DNA of 64,000 nt from Bacteroides salyersiae WAL 10018 = DSM 18765 = JCM 12988 (lineage in GTDB: Bacteria > Bacteroidota > Bacteroidia > Bacteroidales > Bacteroidaceae). Positions 34,517 through 43,694 of the stretch are shown in pieces. The DNA lies in the NCBI RefSeq assembly GCF_000381365.1, contig NZ_KB905467.1, forward strand, positions 1,292,424 to 1,356,423, written 5' to 3'. Positions within the stretch are counted from its first letter, which is position 1; each line of letters starts with the position of its first letter. The notes under the pieces were generated by a model. The model was not told where the DNA came from. It did no database searches and worked only from the letters and a program-made list of their open reading frames with translations. The position numbers were made by a program, and so were the translations under genes.

Positions 34517-35767
34517 ATGAAAAGATATATAATAAGTATGTGCATGGCGATTATACCCGCCATAATCATTTTTGGCCAGGAAGAAGGCATCACGATAGTA
34601 AAAGACGGCAAGCTGGAAGTAAACACGGTATTTGATCCCGACAGCCTTCGCGACGGTTCCCCTTCCCTATCCAAGCGTGAACTGCGTAAACAACGGGTGG
34701 CACAGCGCAATCTCCATTACAACATACTTGGCGGCCCCAGCTATACTCCGGATTTCGGGGTGCTTGTAGGCGGTAGCGCACTCATGACGTTCCGTATGAA
34801 CCCCAGCGATACGACACAGCAACGTTCTGTTGTCCCTGTCGCTATTGCCTTTATGTTCAAAGGGGGATTGAACCTTTTCTCCAAACCGCAGCTTTTCTTC
34901 AAGGGCGACCGTTTCCGTATCTTCGGGCAGTTTAGTTATAAAAACACACAGGAGAACTTCTATGGCATCGGCTATGATACCAATAAAGATTATGTACGGA
35001 GCGATACGACCAGCCAATACCGTTATAGCGGCGTACAGGTAAACCCCTGGTTCCTGTTCCGTCTGGGCGAAAGCAATTTCTTTGCCGGCCCGCAGATAGA
35101 CATCAACTATGACAAAATAACCAAACCGGCGAAATATCTTGTAGACCAGCCCGACTACATGGCCGCAGGAGGAACATCGCACGGATACAGCAATTTCAGC
35201 TCCGGACTCGGTTTTCTGCTGACGTATGATACGCGGGACGTTCCCGCCAATGCCTATCGGGGTGTCTATCTTGATTTCCGGGGGGTGATGTATCAGAAAT
35301 TCTTCGGCAGTGACAATGAATTCTACCGCCTTGAAATAGACTACCGGCAATATAAAACGGTGGGCCGGCGCAAGGTCATCGCCTGGACGGCACAAACGAA
35401 AAACGTATTCGGAGACGTGCCTTTGAACAAGTATGCCTTGAGCGGAACTCCGTTCGACCTCCGTGGTTATTACATGGGGCAGTATCGCGATAAGTCGTCT
35501 CACGTCGTGATGGCCGAATACCGCCAGATGTTCAATACCGACAAGACGAGCTGGGTAAAAAAGATGGTCAGCCATCTCGGTTTCGTGGCATGGGGCGGAT
35601 GCGGATTCATGGGGCCTAACCCCGGCAGGATAGAGGGGGTGCTTCCCAACTTCGGCGCCGGAATCCGCATCGAAGTGCAGCCCCGCATGAATGTCCGTCT
35701 CGACTTCGGCAGAAACCTGGTTAACAAGCAGAATCTCTTCTACTTCAATATGACGGAGGCCTTTTAG
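34517..35767 (+). CDS. BamA/TamA-type outer-membrane beta-barrel protein
   Basis: The start at 34517 (MKRYIISMCMAIIPAI) gives a signal peptide ending near IFG-Q. The 416-residue mature barrel belongs to the Bac_surface_Ag (Omp85 barrel) group: GPSYTPDFGVLVGGSALMTF near the N-terminus, FSSGLGFLLTYDTRDVPANAYRG in the middle and GIRIEVQPRMNVRLDFG at the end. No POTRA repeats fit in the short N-terminal region, so it is a barrel-only relative rather than BamA itself. A role in outer-membrane assembly or lipid transport is possible but not shown. Confidence 0.85.
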   Translation: MKRYIISMCMAIIPAIIIFGQEEGITIVKDGKLEVNTVFDPDSLRDGSPSLSKRELRKQRVAQRNLHYNILGGPSYTPDFGVLVGGSALMTFRMNPSDTTQQRSVVPVAIAFMFKGGLNLFSKPQLFFKGDRFRIFGQFSYKNTQENFYGIGYDTNKDYVRSDTTSQYRYSGVQVNPWFLFRLGESNFFAGPQIDINYDKITKPAKYLVDQPDYMAAGGTSHGYSNFSSGLGFLLTYDTRDVPANAYRGVYLDFRGVMYQKFFGSDNEFYRLEIDYRQYKTVGRRKVIAWTAQTKNVFGDVPLNKYALSGTPFDLRGYYMGQYRDKSSHVVMAEYRQMFNTDKTSWVKKMVSHLGFVAWGGCGFMGPNPGRIEGVLPNFGAGIRIEVQPRMNVRLDFGRNLVNKQNLFYFNMTEAF

Positions 35768-35843
35768 ATATATTTTTCCGGTATTTTTGGGCATAAAACA
35801 ATAAAATGAGGAGGGATGAAGAATCATAAGTGAATAATTTGCT

Positions 35844-35851
35844 TATATTTG
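35844..35851 (+). promoter_or_regulatory. -7 box of the first exopolysaccharide operon
   Basis: TATATTTG matches TAnnTTTG 42 bp before the ATG at 35894. No -33 TTTG is seen at the usual distance. The leader is short, unlike capsule loci controlled by UpxY antitermination. Confidence 0.45.
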
Positions 35852-35893
35852 CGACTAACTTATTAAAGTATACAAGCAAATATCAATATATCA

Positions 35894-36646
35894 ATGATGA
35901 AGCAATTTTGCTACTTACCTTTTATATGTCTGCTTATTTTGTGCGCAATTCCCTTGACGATATCTGCGCAGGAAGTACACGATGGCTCGGAATTCACAAC
36001 AACCGATTACAAAAACCTCGTCCTTCCTCCACTCGATTTGCTTTTTGAGAACGCCAAGAAAGGCCCCATTTATGAGGCGGCTTACGTCAAAGAACAGATA
36101 GAACGTAAAATACTGGCTAAAGAAAAACGCGCTTTTCTTAGCTTTTTTAGTTTAAGGGGGAGTTACCAATACGGTATGTTCGGCAATGAATCTACTTTTA
36201 CCGATATTGCCATTGCACCTTATCTTACTTACACGACCCAGGCACAAAAAGGATATACCATCGGCGGAGGTGTAAACATTCCGTTGGACGGGCTTTTCGA
36301 TCTGGGCTCTCGCATCAAACGGCAGAAGCTGACCTTGCGAAATGCAGAGTTGGAAAAGGAAATAAAGTTTGATGAAGTAAAGCGGGAGATCATAGAATAT
36401 TATGCCACAGCAAACTCACAACTCAGTGTATTGAAATTGCGGGCGGAAACCCTCGAACTTGCTACTCTACAATATGAAATAGCAGAAAAAGACTTCATAA
36501 ATGGAACGATAGATTCCGGAGCTCTTTCGGTTGAGAAACAGCGTCAGTCCGTTGCTCTGGAAGCATATGAAAAGAGTAAGTTTGAAGTGACAAAGAGTCT
36601 GTTAATATTAGAGGTAATCACCCGTACTCCCATTTTACGAAAATAA
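35894..36646 (+). CDS. Short TolC-like outer-membrane protein of the EPS locus
   Basis: The 250-residue protein has a signal peptide (MMKQFCYLPFICLLILC, cut near SAQ) and two long helical stretches, including LRNAELEKEIKFDEVKREII and ALSVEKQRQSVALEAYEK, with an intervening beta-type GYTIGGGVNIPLDGLFDLG. This is the signature of one TolC-like repeat rather than the usual two (about 450 residues). It heads the polysaccharide locus, 8 bp before the co-polymerase gene, and no Wza-type export gene is present, so it may serve as or with the outer-membrane exit. Its shortness could mean a dedicated small subfamily. Confidence 0.75.
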   Translation: MMKQFCYLPFICLLILCAIPLTISAQEVHDGSEFTTTDYKNLVLPPLDLLFENAKKGPIYEAAYVKEQIERKILAKEKRAFLSFFSLRGSYQYGMFGNESTFTDIAIAPYLTYTTQAQKGYTIGGGVNIPLDGLFDLGSRIKRQKLTLRNAELEKEIKFDEVKREIIEYYATANSQLSVLKLRAETLELATLQYEIAEKDFINGTIDSGALSVEKQRQSVALEAYEKSKFEVTKSLLILEVITRTPILRK

Positions 36647-36654
36647 GAAATACC

Positions 36655-38889
36655 ATGGACTATATACTTTATATCTTTCGTGCCCTATACCGCAAAATGT
36701 GGTGGATCATCCTGGGAACAGCATTGGTCACCGGGCTGGTGATCTACAAAACCAAAGGAATGAGGGGAGGTTATAACGTTGAATCGACTTTGTATACAGG
36801 CGTCGTTTCCGGGTATAGCATTGAAGAGAACAATGCCGGTGTCAATTGGGCCATTGCCCAAAATGCCATTGACAACCTGATTCACATCATTGAATCCGAA
36901 AGCACCCTGAAACGTGTTTCAATGCGCCTGTTCGCACGCGTACTCGTAAAAGGGAGTCCCGACAGAGACCAGAACGAAATCACTGCCGCCAGCTATAATT
37001 ACACCTATAACCACATGAAAAACAGTAAGCATGGGAAAGAACTCGTTGCATTGATAGACCGGAGCAGCGAAGACAAAACCATGGAAAATTTCATGAAATA
37101 CGAAAAGCCGGACGCCGATAACTATATTTACGGTTTATTCTATTATCAGCATCCTTATTATAGCTATGGCACATTAAAGAGAATTTTAGTGACGCGTTTG
37201 GGAAACAGCGACTTGCTGAAAATCAGTTATTCGTCGGGCGATCCGGGCATTACTTACAATACTCTTGAGATTCTGATGAAAGAGTTCGTCAATGAATACC
37301 GTGTTCTTCGTTATGGCGAGACCGATAAGGTGATTGAATATTTTAAATCGGAACTGAACCGCATCGGCGGTGAACTGACGAGACATGAAGACGATCTCAC
37401 CAAATATAATGTGGACAACCGTATCATAAACTATTATGACGAAACCAAGGAGATAGCCGCCATCAATAAGGAATTCGAGTTAAGAGAGCAAGATGTGTTG
37501 TTCGCTTATAACAGTTCGAAAGCGATGGTTGAAGAGCTGGAACGGCAAATGGATGAAAATACCAGACAAGCTATCACAAACCTGAACCTGGTGGATAAAC
37601 TGAGGGAAGCTTCAGACCTTACCGGAAAAATCACAGAAATGGAAACGGTTTCCAATACAGATACCGGTTCGGACCAGCGCTTGGAAGAATATCGGGGGGA
37701 TCTCGTCAAAACCCGGAAGGAATTATCTGATATTTCCAATCAGTACATCAGCGGCAAATACACCAAAAGCGGCATCGCCAAAAACAACATTGTAGAGCAG
37801 TGGCTGGACCAGACGCTGCTGTTCGAAAAAGCCAAGGCAGAGCTCAGCATTATCCAGAAAAGCCGTAGCGACCTCAATGGCAAATACGTGTTTTATGCTC
37901 CCGTAGGCACCACGATCAAGCGCAAAGAGCGTGTTATCAACTTCTCCGAGCGCAACTACCTGACCACTCTGCAAAGTTATAACGAAGCATTGATGCGAAA
38001 GAAGAATCTGGAGATGACGTCGGCAGCCTTAAAAGTTCTGAATCCTCCGGCCTATCCCCTATCTCCGGGTGCCAGCAACCGCAAGAAGATTGTAATAATG
38101 ACTTGTGTTGCCACTTTTCTGTTACTGTTGGCCTTCTTCTTATTGGTGGAATTCATAGATCGTACTTTGCGTGATTCGATCCGTGCCCGTAAGTTGACCG
38201 GATGTCAAATATTGGGCGATTTCCCCTATTCCAGACGTTCTACTCCATATAGCCAAATATATGAGAGAGACTCGACACGTTATCTCAGCAACAGCATCTT
38301 CCGATTCTTTACGGACCGGAAGAAAGGTGAGCCATATATTCTGAATCTTCTCAGCGTATGTCCCGGCAGTGGCAAGACCTACATAGGAGAACATTTGGAA
38401 GAATATTGGAAAAGTATCGGCATCAACGTGCGGAGGATCTCTGCGGGAACAGACTTCAATGCTGATTCTTCGCAATATCTGTTAGCAACCGGCATCAATG
38501 AGATATACACCCCCGGCAATGAGGATGTATTGATCGTAGAACATCCGGAATTGAGACAAATCAATATCCCTACACCGTTGCTCCGCAACGCCCATGTAAA
38601 TTTGATGGTAGTTTCGGCAACCTATGGCTGGAAATCGATCGACAGGATCTTGTTGCGGAAACTGGAAGCCCAGATTGAAGGTAAACCCTACCTGTGCCTG
38701 AACCGTGCACCGAGATACGATTTGGAGAATTTCACAGGCATGCTTCCTCCTTATACCCAATTGCGGAAGTTGATATATCGCTTATCGCAGTTGGCGTTGA
38801 CGGAGACCTTCATCCAATGGAAAGGCATATGGAAAAGAAAGCGGCAACCTTGTCCGTCCGCCATAGACAAAGAGAACGATGACGACTGA
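36655..38889 (+). CDS. Wzc/GumC-like polysaccharide co-polymerase with degenerate kinase domain
   Basis: The 744-residue inner-membrane protein has a Wzz-type N-terminal domain: membrane helix about 16-31, long periplasmic coiled coils (HEDDLTKYN, LEEYRGDLVKTRKEL), and a second helix about 480-500. The cytoplasmic domain has a Walker A loop CPGSGKTYIGE. The Walker A' motif is not recognisable and the Walker B position reads VLIVEHPEL instead of the usual IIIDTPP. There is no C-terminal tyrosine cluster. It probably sets chain length, but autophosphorylation as in Wzc is doubtful. It overlaps the next gene by 11 bp. Confidence 0.85.
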   Translation: MDYILYIFRALYRKMWWIILGTALVTGLVIYKTKGMRGGYNVESTLYTGVVSGYSIEENNAGVNWAIAQNAIDNLIHIIESESTLKRVSMRLFARVLVKGSPDRDQNEITAASYNYTYNHMKNSKHGKELVALIDRSSEDKTMENFMKYEKPDADNYIYGLFYYQHPYYSYGTLKRILVTRLGNSDLLKISYSSGDPGITYNTLEILMKEFVNEYRVLRYGETDKVIEYFKSELNRIGGELTRHEDDLTKYNVDNRIINYYDETKEIAAINKEFELREQDVLFAYNSSKAMVEELERQMDENTRQAITNLNLVDKLREASDLTGKITEMETVSNTDTGSDQRLEEYRGDLVKTRKELSDISNQYISGKYTKSGIAKNNIVEQWLDQTLLFEKAKAELSIIQKSRSDLNGKYVFYAPVGTTIKRKERVINFSERNYLTTLQSYNEALMRKKNLEMTSAALKVLNPPAYPLSPGASNRKKIVIMTCVATFLLLLAFFLLVEFIDRTLRDSIRARKLTGCQILGDFPYSRRSTPYSQIYERDSTRYLSNSIFRFFTDRKKGEPYILNLLSVCPGSGKTYIGEHLEEYWKSIGINVRRISAGTDFNADSSQYLLATGINEIYTPGNEDVLIVEHPELRQINIPTPLLRNAHVNLMVVSATYGWKSIDRILLRKLEAQIEGKPYLCLNRAPRYDLENFTGMLPPYTQLRKLIYRLSQLALTETFIQWKGIWKRKRQPCPSAIDKENDDD

Positions 38890-40249
38890 TAACGGCGAAG
38901 ACAACAGCAGATACACCCCATTACAGACCGGTCATTCCGAGTCTGGTTTCTATGTATTGTTTGCCCTCCAGTTCCTGTTGGTTGCCGCCAGCATGTTTAT
39001 GGATGTCAAGACAGGAGCTTTTACGCTGATCCTTGTTTTGATCATGACATTCGTCATCTTGGTGCGTTGTTCGTCGCAGGGGTTTGATATGTCGAGAGCC
39101 AAAAACGGCATGATGTGTCTTTTTGCGGTGACCGGTGTGTTTTATTTTCTGGAGATAGCCAACCCCAACAATGTGCAGGAAGCGTGGAATATCGGTATCA
39201 CCCATTACTGGCTCTACCCTTTTGCGCTCTCCTTGATTGTTCCGATAGCTATTCGCGACCGTAAAGGCATTGAATGGCTGTTGTTCATCTGGTCGGTCTT
39301 CATCCTGATAGCCACCCTGAAGGGATATTGGCAAAAGAATCACGGGTTCAGTGTCCGCGACCGTTATTTCTTATTTGTGCTCGGAGGATACCGCACTCAC
39401 ATCATCTGGTCGGGAATCCGCTATTTCTCTTTCTTCTCCGATGCCGCCAACTACGGTGTGCACTGTGCCATGGCCCTGACCACATTCCTCATTTCGGCTT
39501 TCTATGTCCGTCGCGGATGGATGAAAATCTATTTTATCCTCATCGCCCTCGGTGCAGCCTATGGTCTGGGGATTTCGGGCACGCGTGCGGCAATGGCTGT
39601 CCCCTTGAGCGGAATGTTAGTATACGCCGTCCTGTCCAAGAGTTGGAAAAGCATTATCATCAGCTTCGTTGCAGTCGGTGCTATCTTTTCCTTTTTCTAT
39701 TTTACGACGATAGGCAGTAGCAATCAGTATATCCGCAAGATGCGGACAGCTTTCCGCCCTACCGAAGACGCTTCTTATCTGGTGCGGGTAGAAAACCGGA
39801 AAAGAATGAAAACGCTTATGGACGACCGCCCTTTCGGCTACGGCATCGGGCTGGCCAAGGGCGACCGTTTCTCCTCCAAAGAGCGGATGCCTTATCCGCC
39901 CGATTCCTGGTTGGTAAGTGTATGGGTAGAAACCGGAATCGTGGGATTGGTTCTATATCTTGCCGTGCATGGTGTGCTTTTTGCATGGTGTGCCTGGATA
40001 TTGCTGTTTAAGATCATGAGCAAGCGGCTGCGCGGACTCTTGGGCGCGTGGCTATGCATGAACGCCGGTTTCTTTGTGGCTGCCTATGCCAATGATGTGA
40101 TGCAGTATCCCAATTCAATCGTTGTATATACCGGATTCGCCCTCTGTTTCGCAGGCCCTTATCTTGACAAAGAGATGCGGAAAGAGGAAGAAGACGAAGA
40201 GAAAGCCAAGGAGAAAAAGAAAGAAGAAAAAGCGACTTTATGGACATAA
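38879..40249 (+). CDS. O-antigen polymerase/ligase-like membrane protein
   Basis: The 456-residue protein has about ten predicted membrane helices and a Wzy_C-like signature: GLGISGTRAAMAVPLSGM, then DDRPFGYGIGLAKGD and PPDSWLVSVWVETGIVGLVLYL. It most likely polymerises lipid-linked repeat units in the periplasm, given the Wzc-like neighbour and the flippase downstream; a ligase role is the alternative. The C-terminus ends in a highly charged run of Lys and Glu. It overlaps the gene before by 11 bp and the one after by 10 bp, so the three are translationally coupled. Confidence 0.85.
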   Translation: MTTDNGEDNSRYTPLQTGHSESGFYVLFALQFLLVAASMFMDVKTGAFTLILVLIMTFVILVRCSSQGFDMSRAKNGMMCLFAVTGVFYFLEIANPNNVQEAWNIGITHYWLYPFALSLIVPIAIRDRKGIEWLLFIWSVFILIATLKGYWQKNHGFSVRDRYFLFVLGGYRTHIIWSGIRYFSFFSDAANYGVHCAMALTTFLISAFYVRRGWMKIYFILIALGAAYGLGISGTRAAMAVPLSGMLVYAVLSKSWKSIIISFVAVGAIFSFFYFTTIGSSNQYIRKMRTAFRPTEDASYLVRVENRKRMKTLMDDRPFGYGIGLAKGDRFSSKERMPYPPDSWLVSVWVETGIVGLVLYLAVHGVLFAWCAWILLFKIMSKRLRGLLGAWLCMNAGFFVAAYANDVMQYPNSIVVYTGFALCFAGPYLDKEMRKEEEDEEKAKEKKKEEKATLWT

Positions 40250-41145
40250 AAGAAACACCGGTCATCTCTTTTATCACAATTTGCTACAACGGGTTGGCAG
40301 ATACATGTGCACTGATCGATTCACTGCAAGCTGCGGTACATTCGGTCAGTTATGAAATCATTGTCGTGGACAATGCTTCGCGCCAGAACGAGGCGGCTGT
40401 CATCAGCCGGCGTTATCCCTTTGTCAAGACGATACGCAGCAAGCGGAATTTGGGTTTCTCCGGCGGCAACAACTTAGGAATCAGAGAAGCCGGAGGAAAA
40501 TATATTTTCCTCATCAACAACGATGCCTATATCACTGATGACGGGCTCCCGGCCCTCATCGAACGACTTGAGAGCCGTCCGGAGATCGGCGCCGTGTCAC
40601 CGAAGATTCGTTTTGCATTTCCTCCGCAACATATTCAGTTTGCCGGATTCACCGCATTGTCTCCTGTCACGCTGCGCAATACGGGCATCGGCTGCGGTTG
40701 CCCGGACAACGGAGCATACGACACGGCCAGCCCCAGCCCCTACCTCCACGGCGCCGCCATGCTGGTCAAGCGCGAAGTGATAGAACGGGTGGGGCTTATG
40801 CCCGAAGTGTATTTCCTTTATTATGAAGAGTTGGACTGGTGCACGGCCATGACCCGCGCCGGATACACGCTATGGTATGAGCCGCGTTGCACTGTATTCC
40901 ATAAAGAGAGCCAGAGTACCGGGCAACTCAGCGTTTTGCGCACATACTACCTGACGCGAAACAGACTGCTGTATGCCTGGCGCAACCTGAGTGGTGCGGA
41001 CCGCCTGCTTTCATTGGTTTACCAGATGACGTTTGCCGCCACAAAGAACAGCCTGCAGAATCTTTTGCAACGCCGTGTCCGGCAGGCCGGTGCGGTATGG
41101 AGAGGAGTTTTCGGATTCATCATTTTGCCCGGAAAGCAAAGTTGA
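40240..41145 (+). CDS. Glycosyltransferase family 2, rhamnosyltransferase-like
   Basis: The 301-residue enzyme has a GT-A fold: PVISFITICYNGLADT, IIVVDNASRQNE, KRNLGFSGGNNLGIREAGG and the FLINNDAYI acidic motif, followed by YLHGAAMLVKREVIERVG and YYEELDW. This pattern fits WbbL-type enzymes that add rhamnose or similar sugars to a lipid-linked glycan. It is a soluble or membrane-associated protein with no helix. The donor and acceptor are not deducible. Confidence 0.9.
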   Translation: MDIKETPVISFITICYNGLADTCALIDSLQAAVHSVSYEIIVVDNASRQNEAAVISRRYPFVKTIRSKRNLGFSGGNNLGIREAGGKYIFLINNDAYITDDGLPALIERLESRPEIGAVSPKIRFAFPPQHIQFAGFTALSPVTLRNTGIGCGCPDNGAYDTASPSPYLHGAAMLVKREVIERVGLMPEVYFLYYEELDWCTAMTRAGYTLWYEPRCTVFHKESQSTGQLSVLRTYYLTRNRLLYAWRNLSGADRLLSLVYQMTFAATKNSLQNLLQRRVRQAGAVWRGVFGFIILPGKQS

Positions 41146-41212
41146 AGTCCTATAAATGACCGTTATGAATATGAACAGCTATGACTAACAAGAATACAAT
41201 GCCGTGACGAAC

Positions 41213-42478
41213 ATGAATGCCGTAATTTATATAATCGATTGGATATTATTTGTGCCATTGGCATTCTGCGTGTCCTACCTGTTGTTTTATGCCGTCGCTT
41301 CGCGCTTTTACCGCTCGCCTCAATATCCTGCAGCACGGAAACAACACCGCTTCGCGGTACTCTTTCCGGCTTACAGGGAAGACCGGGTAATCGTGAATGC
41401 CGTGCAGAGTTTTCTCGGGCAGGAGTATCCCGCGGAGTTGTATGACGTCATTGTCATCTCCGACCAGATGCAGCCGGCCACCAACGATGCGCTGCGGCAG
41501 CTCCCCATACACTTGCTGGAAGCCGATTATACCGACAGCTCGAAAGCCAAAGCTCTCGTGCTGGCAATGGAGCATATAGCCGGCGACGCTTATGACATCG
41601 TGGTGGTGATGGATGCCGATAACATCACGACAAGCAATTTCCTGTCGGAGATGAACCGTGCCTACGACTTCGGCTTACCGGCCATCCAGGCGCGCCGTAC
41701 AGGCAAGAACCTGAATACGGATGTCGCCATGCTCGATGCCGTCAGTGAAGAGATCAATAACGGCATATTTCGTAGCGGGCACAATGCCGTAGGGCTTTCG
41801 GCCAGCCTGTCCGGTTCGGGAATGGCATTCGATGCCGGCTGGTTCCGTCGGAATGTGAGGCAACTCCAAACGGCAGGTGAAGATAAGGAACTGGAGACGA
41901 TGCTTTTAAGGCAGAATATCCATATCGGATACCTGCAATACCTGCCCGTTTATGATGAAAAGACCCAGAAGACGACTAATATCAAGAACCAGCGCAAACG
42001 TTGGATAGCAGCCCAGTTCGGTGCCCTGGCAACGGTGTTGCCGGATTTGCCCAAAGCGTTCATGCAGGGCAATATGGATTATTGCGATAAGATATTCCAA
42101 TGGATGCTTCCTCCCCGGTTGCTGCAATTGGCGGCCGTTTTCGGGCTGGCTTTGGTGGCTTTTATCGTCTGCCCGCCGGAGGCGAGTATCAAATGGGGGA
42201 TACTCGTCTTAGCCCAGATAATGGCCATGCTACTGCCTATCCCTCGAAAGCTGCTGAACAGACAACTGCTCAAAGCAGTGTTGAAAGTTCCGCAATTGGC
42301 ATTCGTCATGGCAGGAAACCTCTTTAAGCTAAAAGGAGCTAATAAGAAATTCATACATACAGAGCATGGAGAAGGGGAAAGAAAGAGAGAGAGAAAGAGA
42401 AGGGAGAGTGGAGAGTGGAGATGGGAGAAAGAAGATGGGAGAAGTGCCATGCAGCGTAAGGATGGTGCGGATCACTAA
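41213..42478 (+). CDS. Membrane glycosyltransferase family 2, processive-synthase-like
   Basis: The ATG at 41213 is preferred over the GTG at 41204. The 421-residue product has an N-terminal helix, a GT-A domain with LFPAYREDRVIVNAV, VVVMDADNI (DxD), SGSGMAFD, EDKELE and the Q-x-x-R-W motif as QRKRW, and two or three C-terminal helices. These motifs occur in cellulose- and hyaluronan-synthase relatives. The last 35 residues are low-complexity and charged (GERKRERKRRESGEW); they are encoded by a 7-bp-period purine array at 42404-42445, so the tail appears repeat-derived. Confidence 0.87.
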   Translation: MNAVIYIIDWILFVPLAFCVSYLLFYAVASRFYRSPQYPAARKQHRFAVLFPAYREDRVIVNAVQSFLGQEYPAELYDVIVISDQMQPATNDALRQLPIHLLEADYTDSSKAKALVLAMEHIAGDAYDIVVVMDADNITTSNFLSEMNRAYDFGLPAIQARRTGKNLNTDVAMLDAVSEEINNGIFRSGHNAVGLSASLSGSGMAFDAGWFRRNVRQLQTAGEDKELETMLLRQNIHIGYLQYLPVYDEKTQKTTNIKNQRKRWIAAQFGALATVLPDLPKAFMQGNMDYCDKIFQWMLPPRLLQLAAVFGLALVAFIVCPPEASIKWGILVLAQIMAMLLPIPRKLLNRQLLKAVLKVPQLAFVMAGNLFKLKGANKKFIHTEHGEGERKRERKRRESGEWRWEKEDGRSAMQRKDGADH

Positions 42479-42533
42479 TTATTGCCATTAATCATTTGTC
42501 ACTAATCATTTGTCACTAATCACTAATCATTTT
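42404..42533. repeat. Heptad arrays E at the 3' end of the glycosyltransferase gene
   Basis: Two arrays flank the core GCCATGCAGCGTAAGG. 42404-42445 (inside the coding region) has 7-bp units GAGAGTG, GAGATGG, GAGAAAG. 42485-42533 has seven exact 7-bp units of CCATTAA, TCATTTG and TCACTAA type. The stop codon of the upstream gene lies between them (42476-42478). Confidence 0.82.
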
Positions 42534-42548
42534 TATCACAAATCAAAC

Positions 42549-43694
42549 ATGAAGATTGCCATTGAAGCCCAGCGTATATTCCGTCCCAACAAGCATGGGA
42601 TGGATTTTGTGGCTCTGGAAACGATCCGGGAGCTGCAAAAGATAGATCATGAGAATGAATATTTCATTTTTGTCAGTCCGGGGCCGGACCACTGCCTGAA
42701 CGAATCGGACAATATGCATATCGTTGAACTGCGTTGCCCTTCGTATCCTCTATGGGAGCAGGTAGCGTTGCCCCGCGCTGTGGCGCGCGTGCGTCCCGAC
42801 TTGTTGCACTGCACGAGCAATACGGCGCCGGTCAAGTGTCCGGTACCGCTTGTGCTGACGTTGCATGACATTATTTTTCTGGAAAAGCGGCAATCGTCCA
42901 GTCGTTCGTTGTATCAGGAGATGGGCTGGCATTATCGCCGTCTGGTAGTGCCCCGCATCCTGTCGGAGTGCAGGAAGATCATCACTGTTTCCAATTTCGA
43001 ATGCAACCGGATCCGTGAAGCGCTCAATCTTCCCAAAGACCGGCTGACGGCTGTCTACAACGGATACAGCCCGCACTTCAGGCAGATGCCGCCGGCACCG
43101 GAAATCGTACATAAGTATATCCCGTCAGACGACTACCTGTTCTTTTTAGGAAATACAGACCCCAAAAAGAATACGCCGCGTGTGCTTAAGGCATATGGCT
43201 TGTATCTGCGACAGTCGAAACATAAACGTCCGCTATTGATAGCCGATCTGAAAGAGGAAGCAATAGACGGAATACTTTCAGCAGAAGGAATAAAGGAGGT
43301 AAAGCCTTATCTCAGTTTTCCGGGATATATTCCTAATGCCGACCTGGCAGCCCTTTACAACGGCGCATTCGCTTTTCTGTATCCTTCGCTTCGCGAAAGC
43401 TTCGGCATTCCGATGCTCGAATCGATGGCATGCGGTACTCCTGTCATTGCCGGAAACACATCGGCCATGCCCGAAATAGCCGGAGAGGGGGCACTGCTTG
43501 CCGATCCTCTGGATGAAAATGACATAGCCCGCAAAATACTGCTGCTGGAAGAGGATGATACTTTCTATCAGCAACAAGTAGATTACGGGCTGGAGCGCGT
43601 CAAGCTGTTCTCATGGAGAAAAAGCGCGGAGGCGCTGCTGAAAATTTACAAAGAAATCATAATTCACAAACCTCAAAGCAGGGGCATTCTTTGA
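42549..43694 (+). CDS. Glycosyltransferase family 4
   Basis: The start at 42549 (MKIAIEAQRIFRPNKHGMDF) is chosen for the GT-B opening beta strand; the longer frame runs into repeats. The 381-residue enzyme has FFLGNTDPKKNTPRVLKAY and FLYPSLRESFGIPMLESMACGTPVIAGN, the E-x7-E retaining motif of GT4. It probably adds a hexose to the repeat unit. Its last 38 bp overlap the convergent amidase gene, marking the left boundary of the inserted accessory segment; the final residues (IIIHKPQSRGIL) may thus not be original. Confidence 0.9.
   Translation: MKIAIEAQRIFRPNKHGMDFVALETIRELQKIDHENEYFIFVSPGPDHCLNESDNMHIVELRCPSYPLWEQVALPRAVARVRPDLLHCTSNTAPVKCPVPLVLTLHDIIFLEKRQSSSRSLYQEMGWHYRRLVVPRILSECRKIITVSNFECNRIREALNLPKDRLTAVYNGYSPHFRQMPPAPEIVHKYIPSDDYLFFLGNTDPKKNTPRVLKAYGLYLRQSKHKRPLLIADLKEEAIDGILSAEGIKEVKPYLSFPGYIPNADLAALYNGAFAFLYPSLRESFGIPMLESMACGTPVIAGNTSAMPEIAGEGALLADPLDENDIARKILLLEEDDTFYQQQVDYGLERVKLFSWRKSAEALLKIYKEIIIHKPQSRGIL

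Noticed and set aside
34667..35827. Minus-strand frame (386 codons) opposite the BamA-like gene
   Set aside because: It is antisense to a well-supported barrel protein and shows no recognisable motif or signal.
35820..35893. UpxY-type antitermination leader before the EPS locus
   Set aside because: The leader is only about 40 nt and no UpxY or UpxZ gene precedes the locus.
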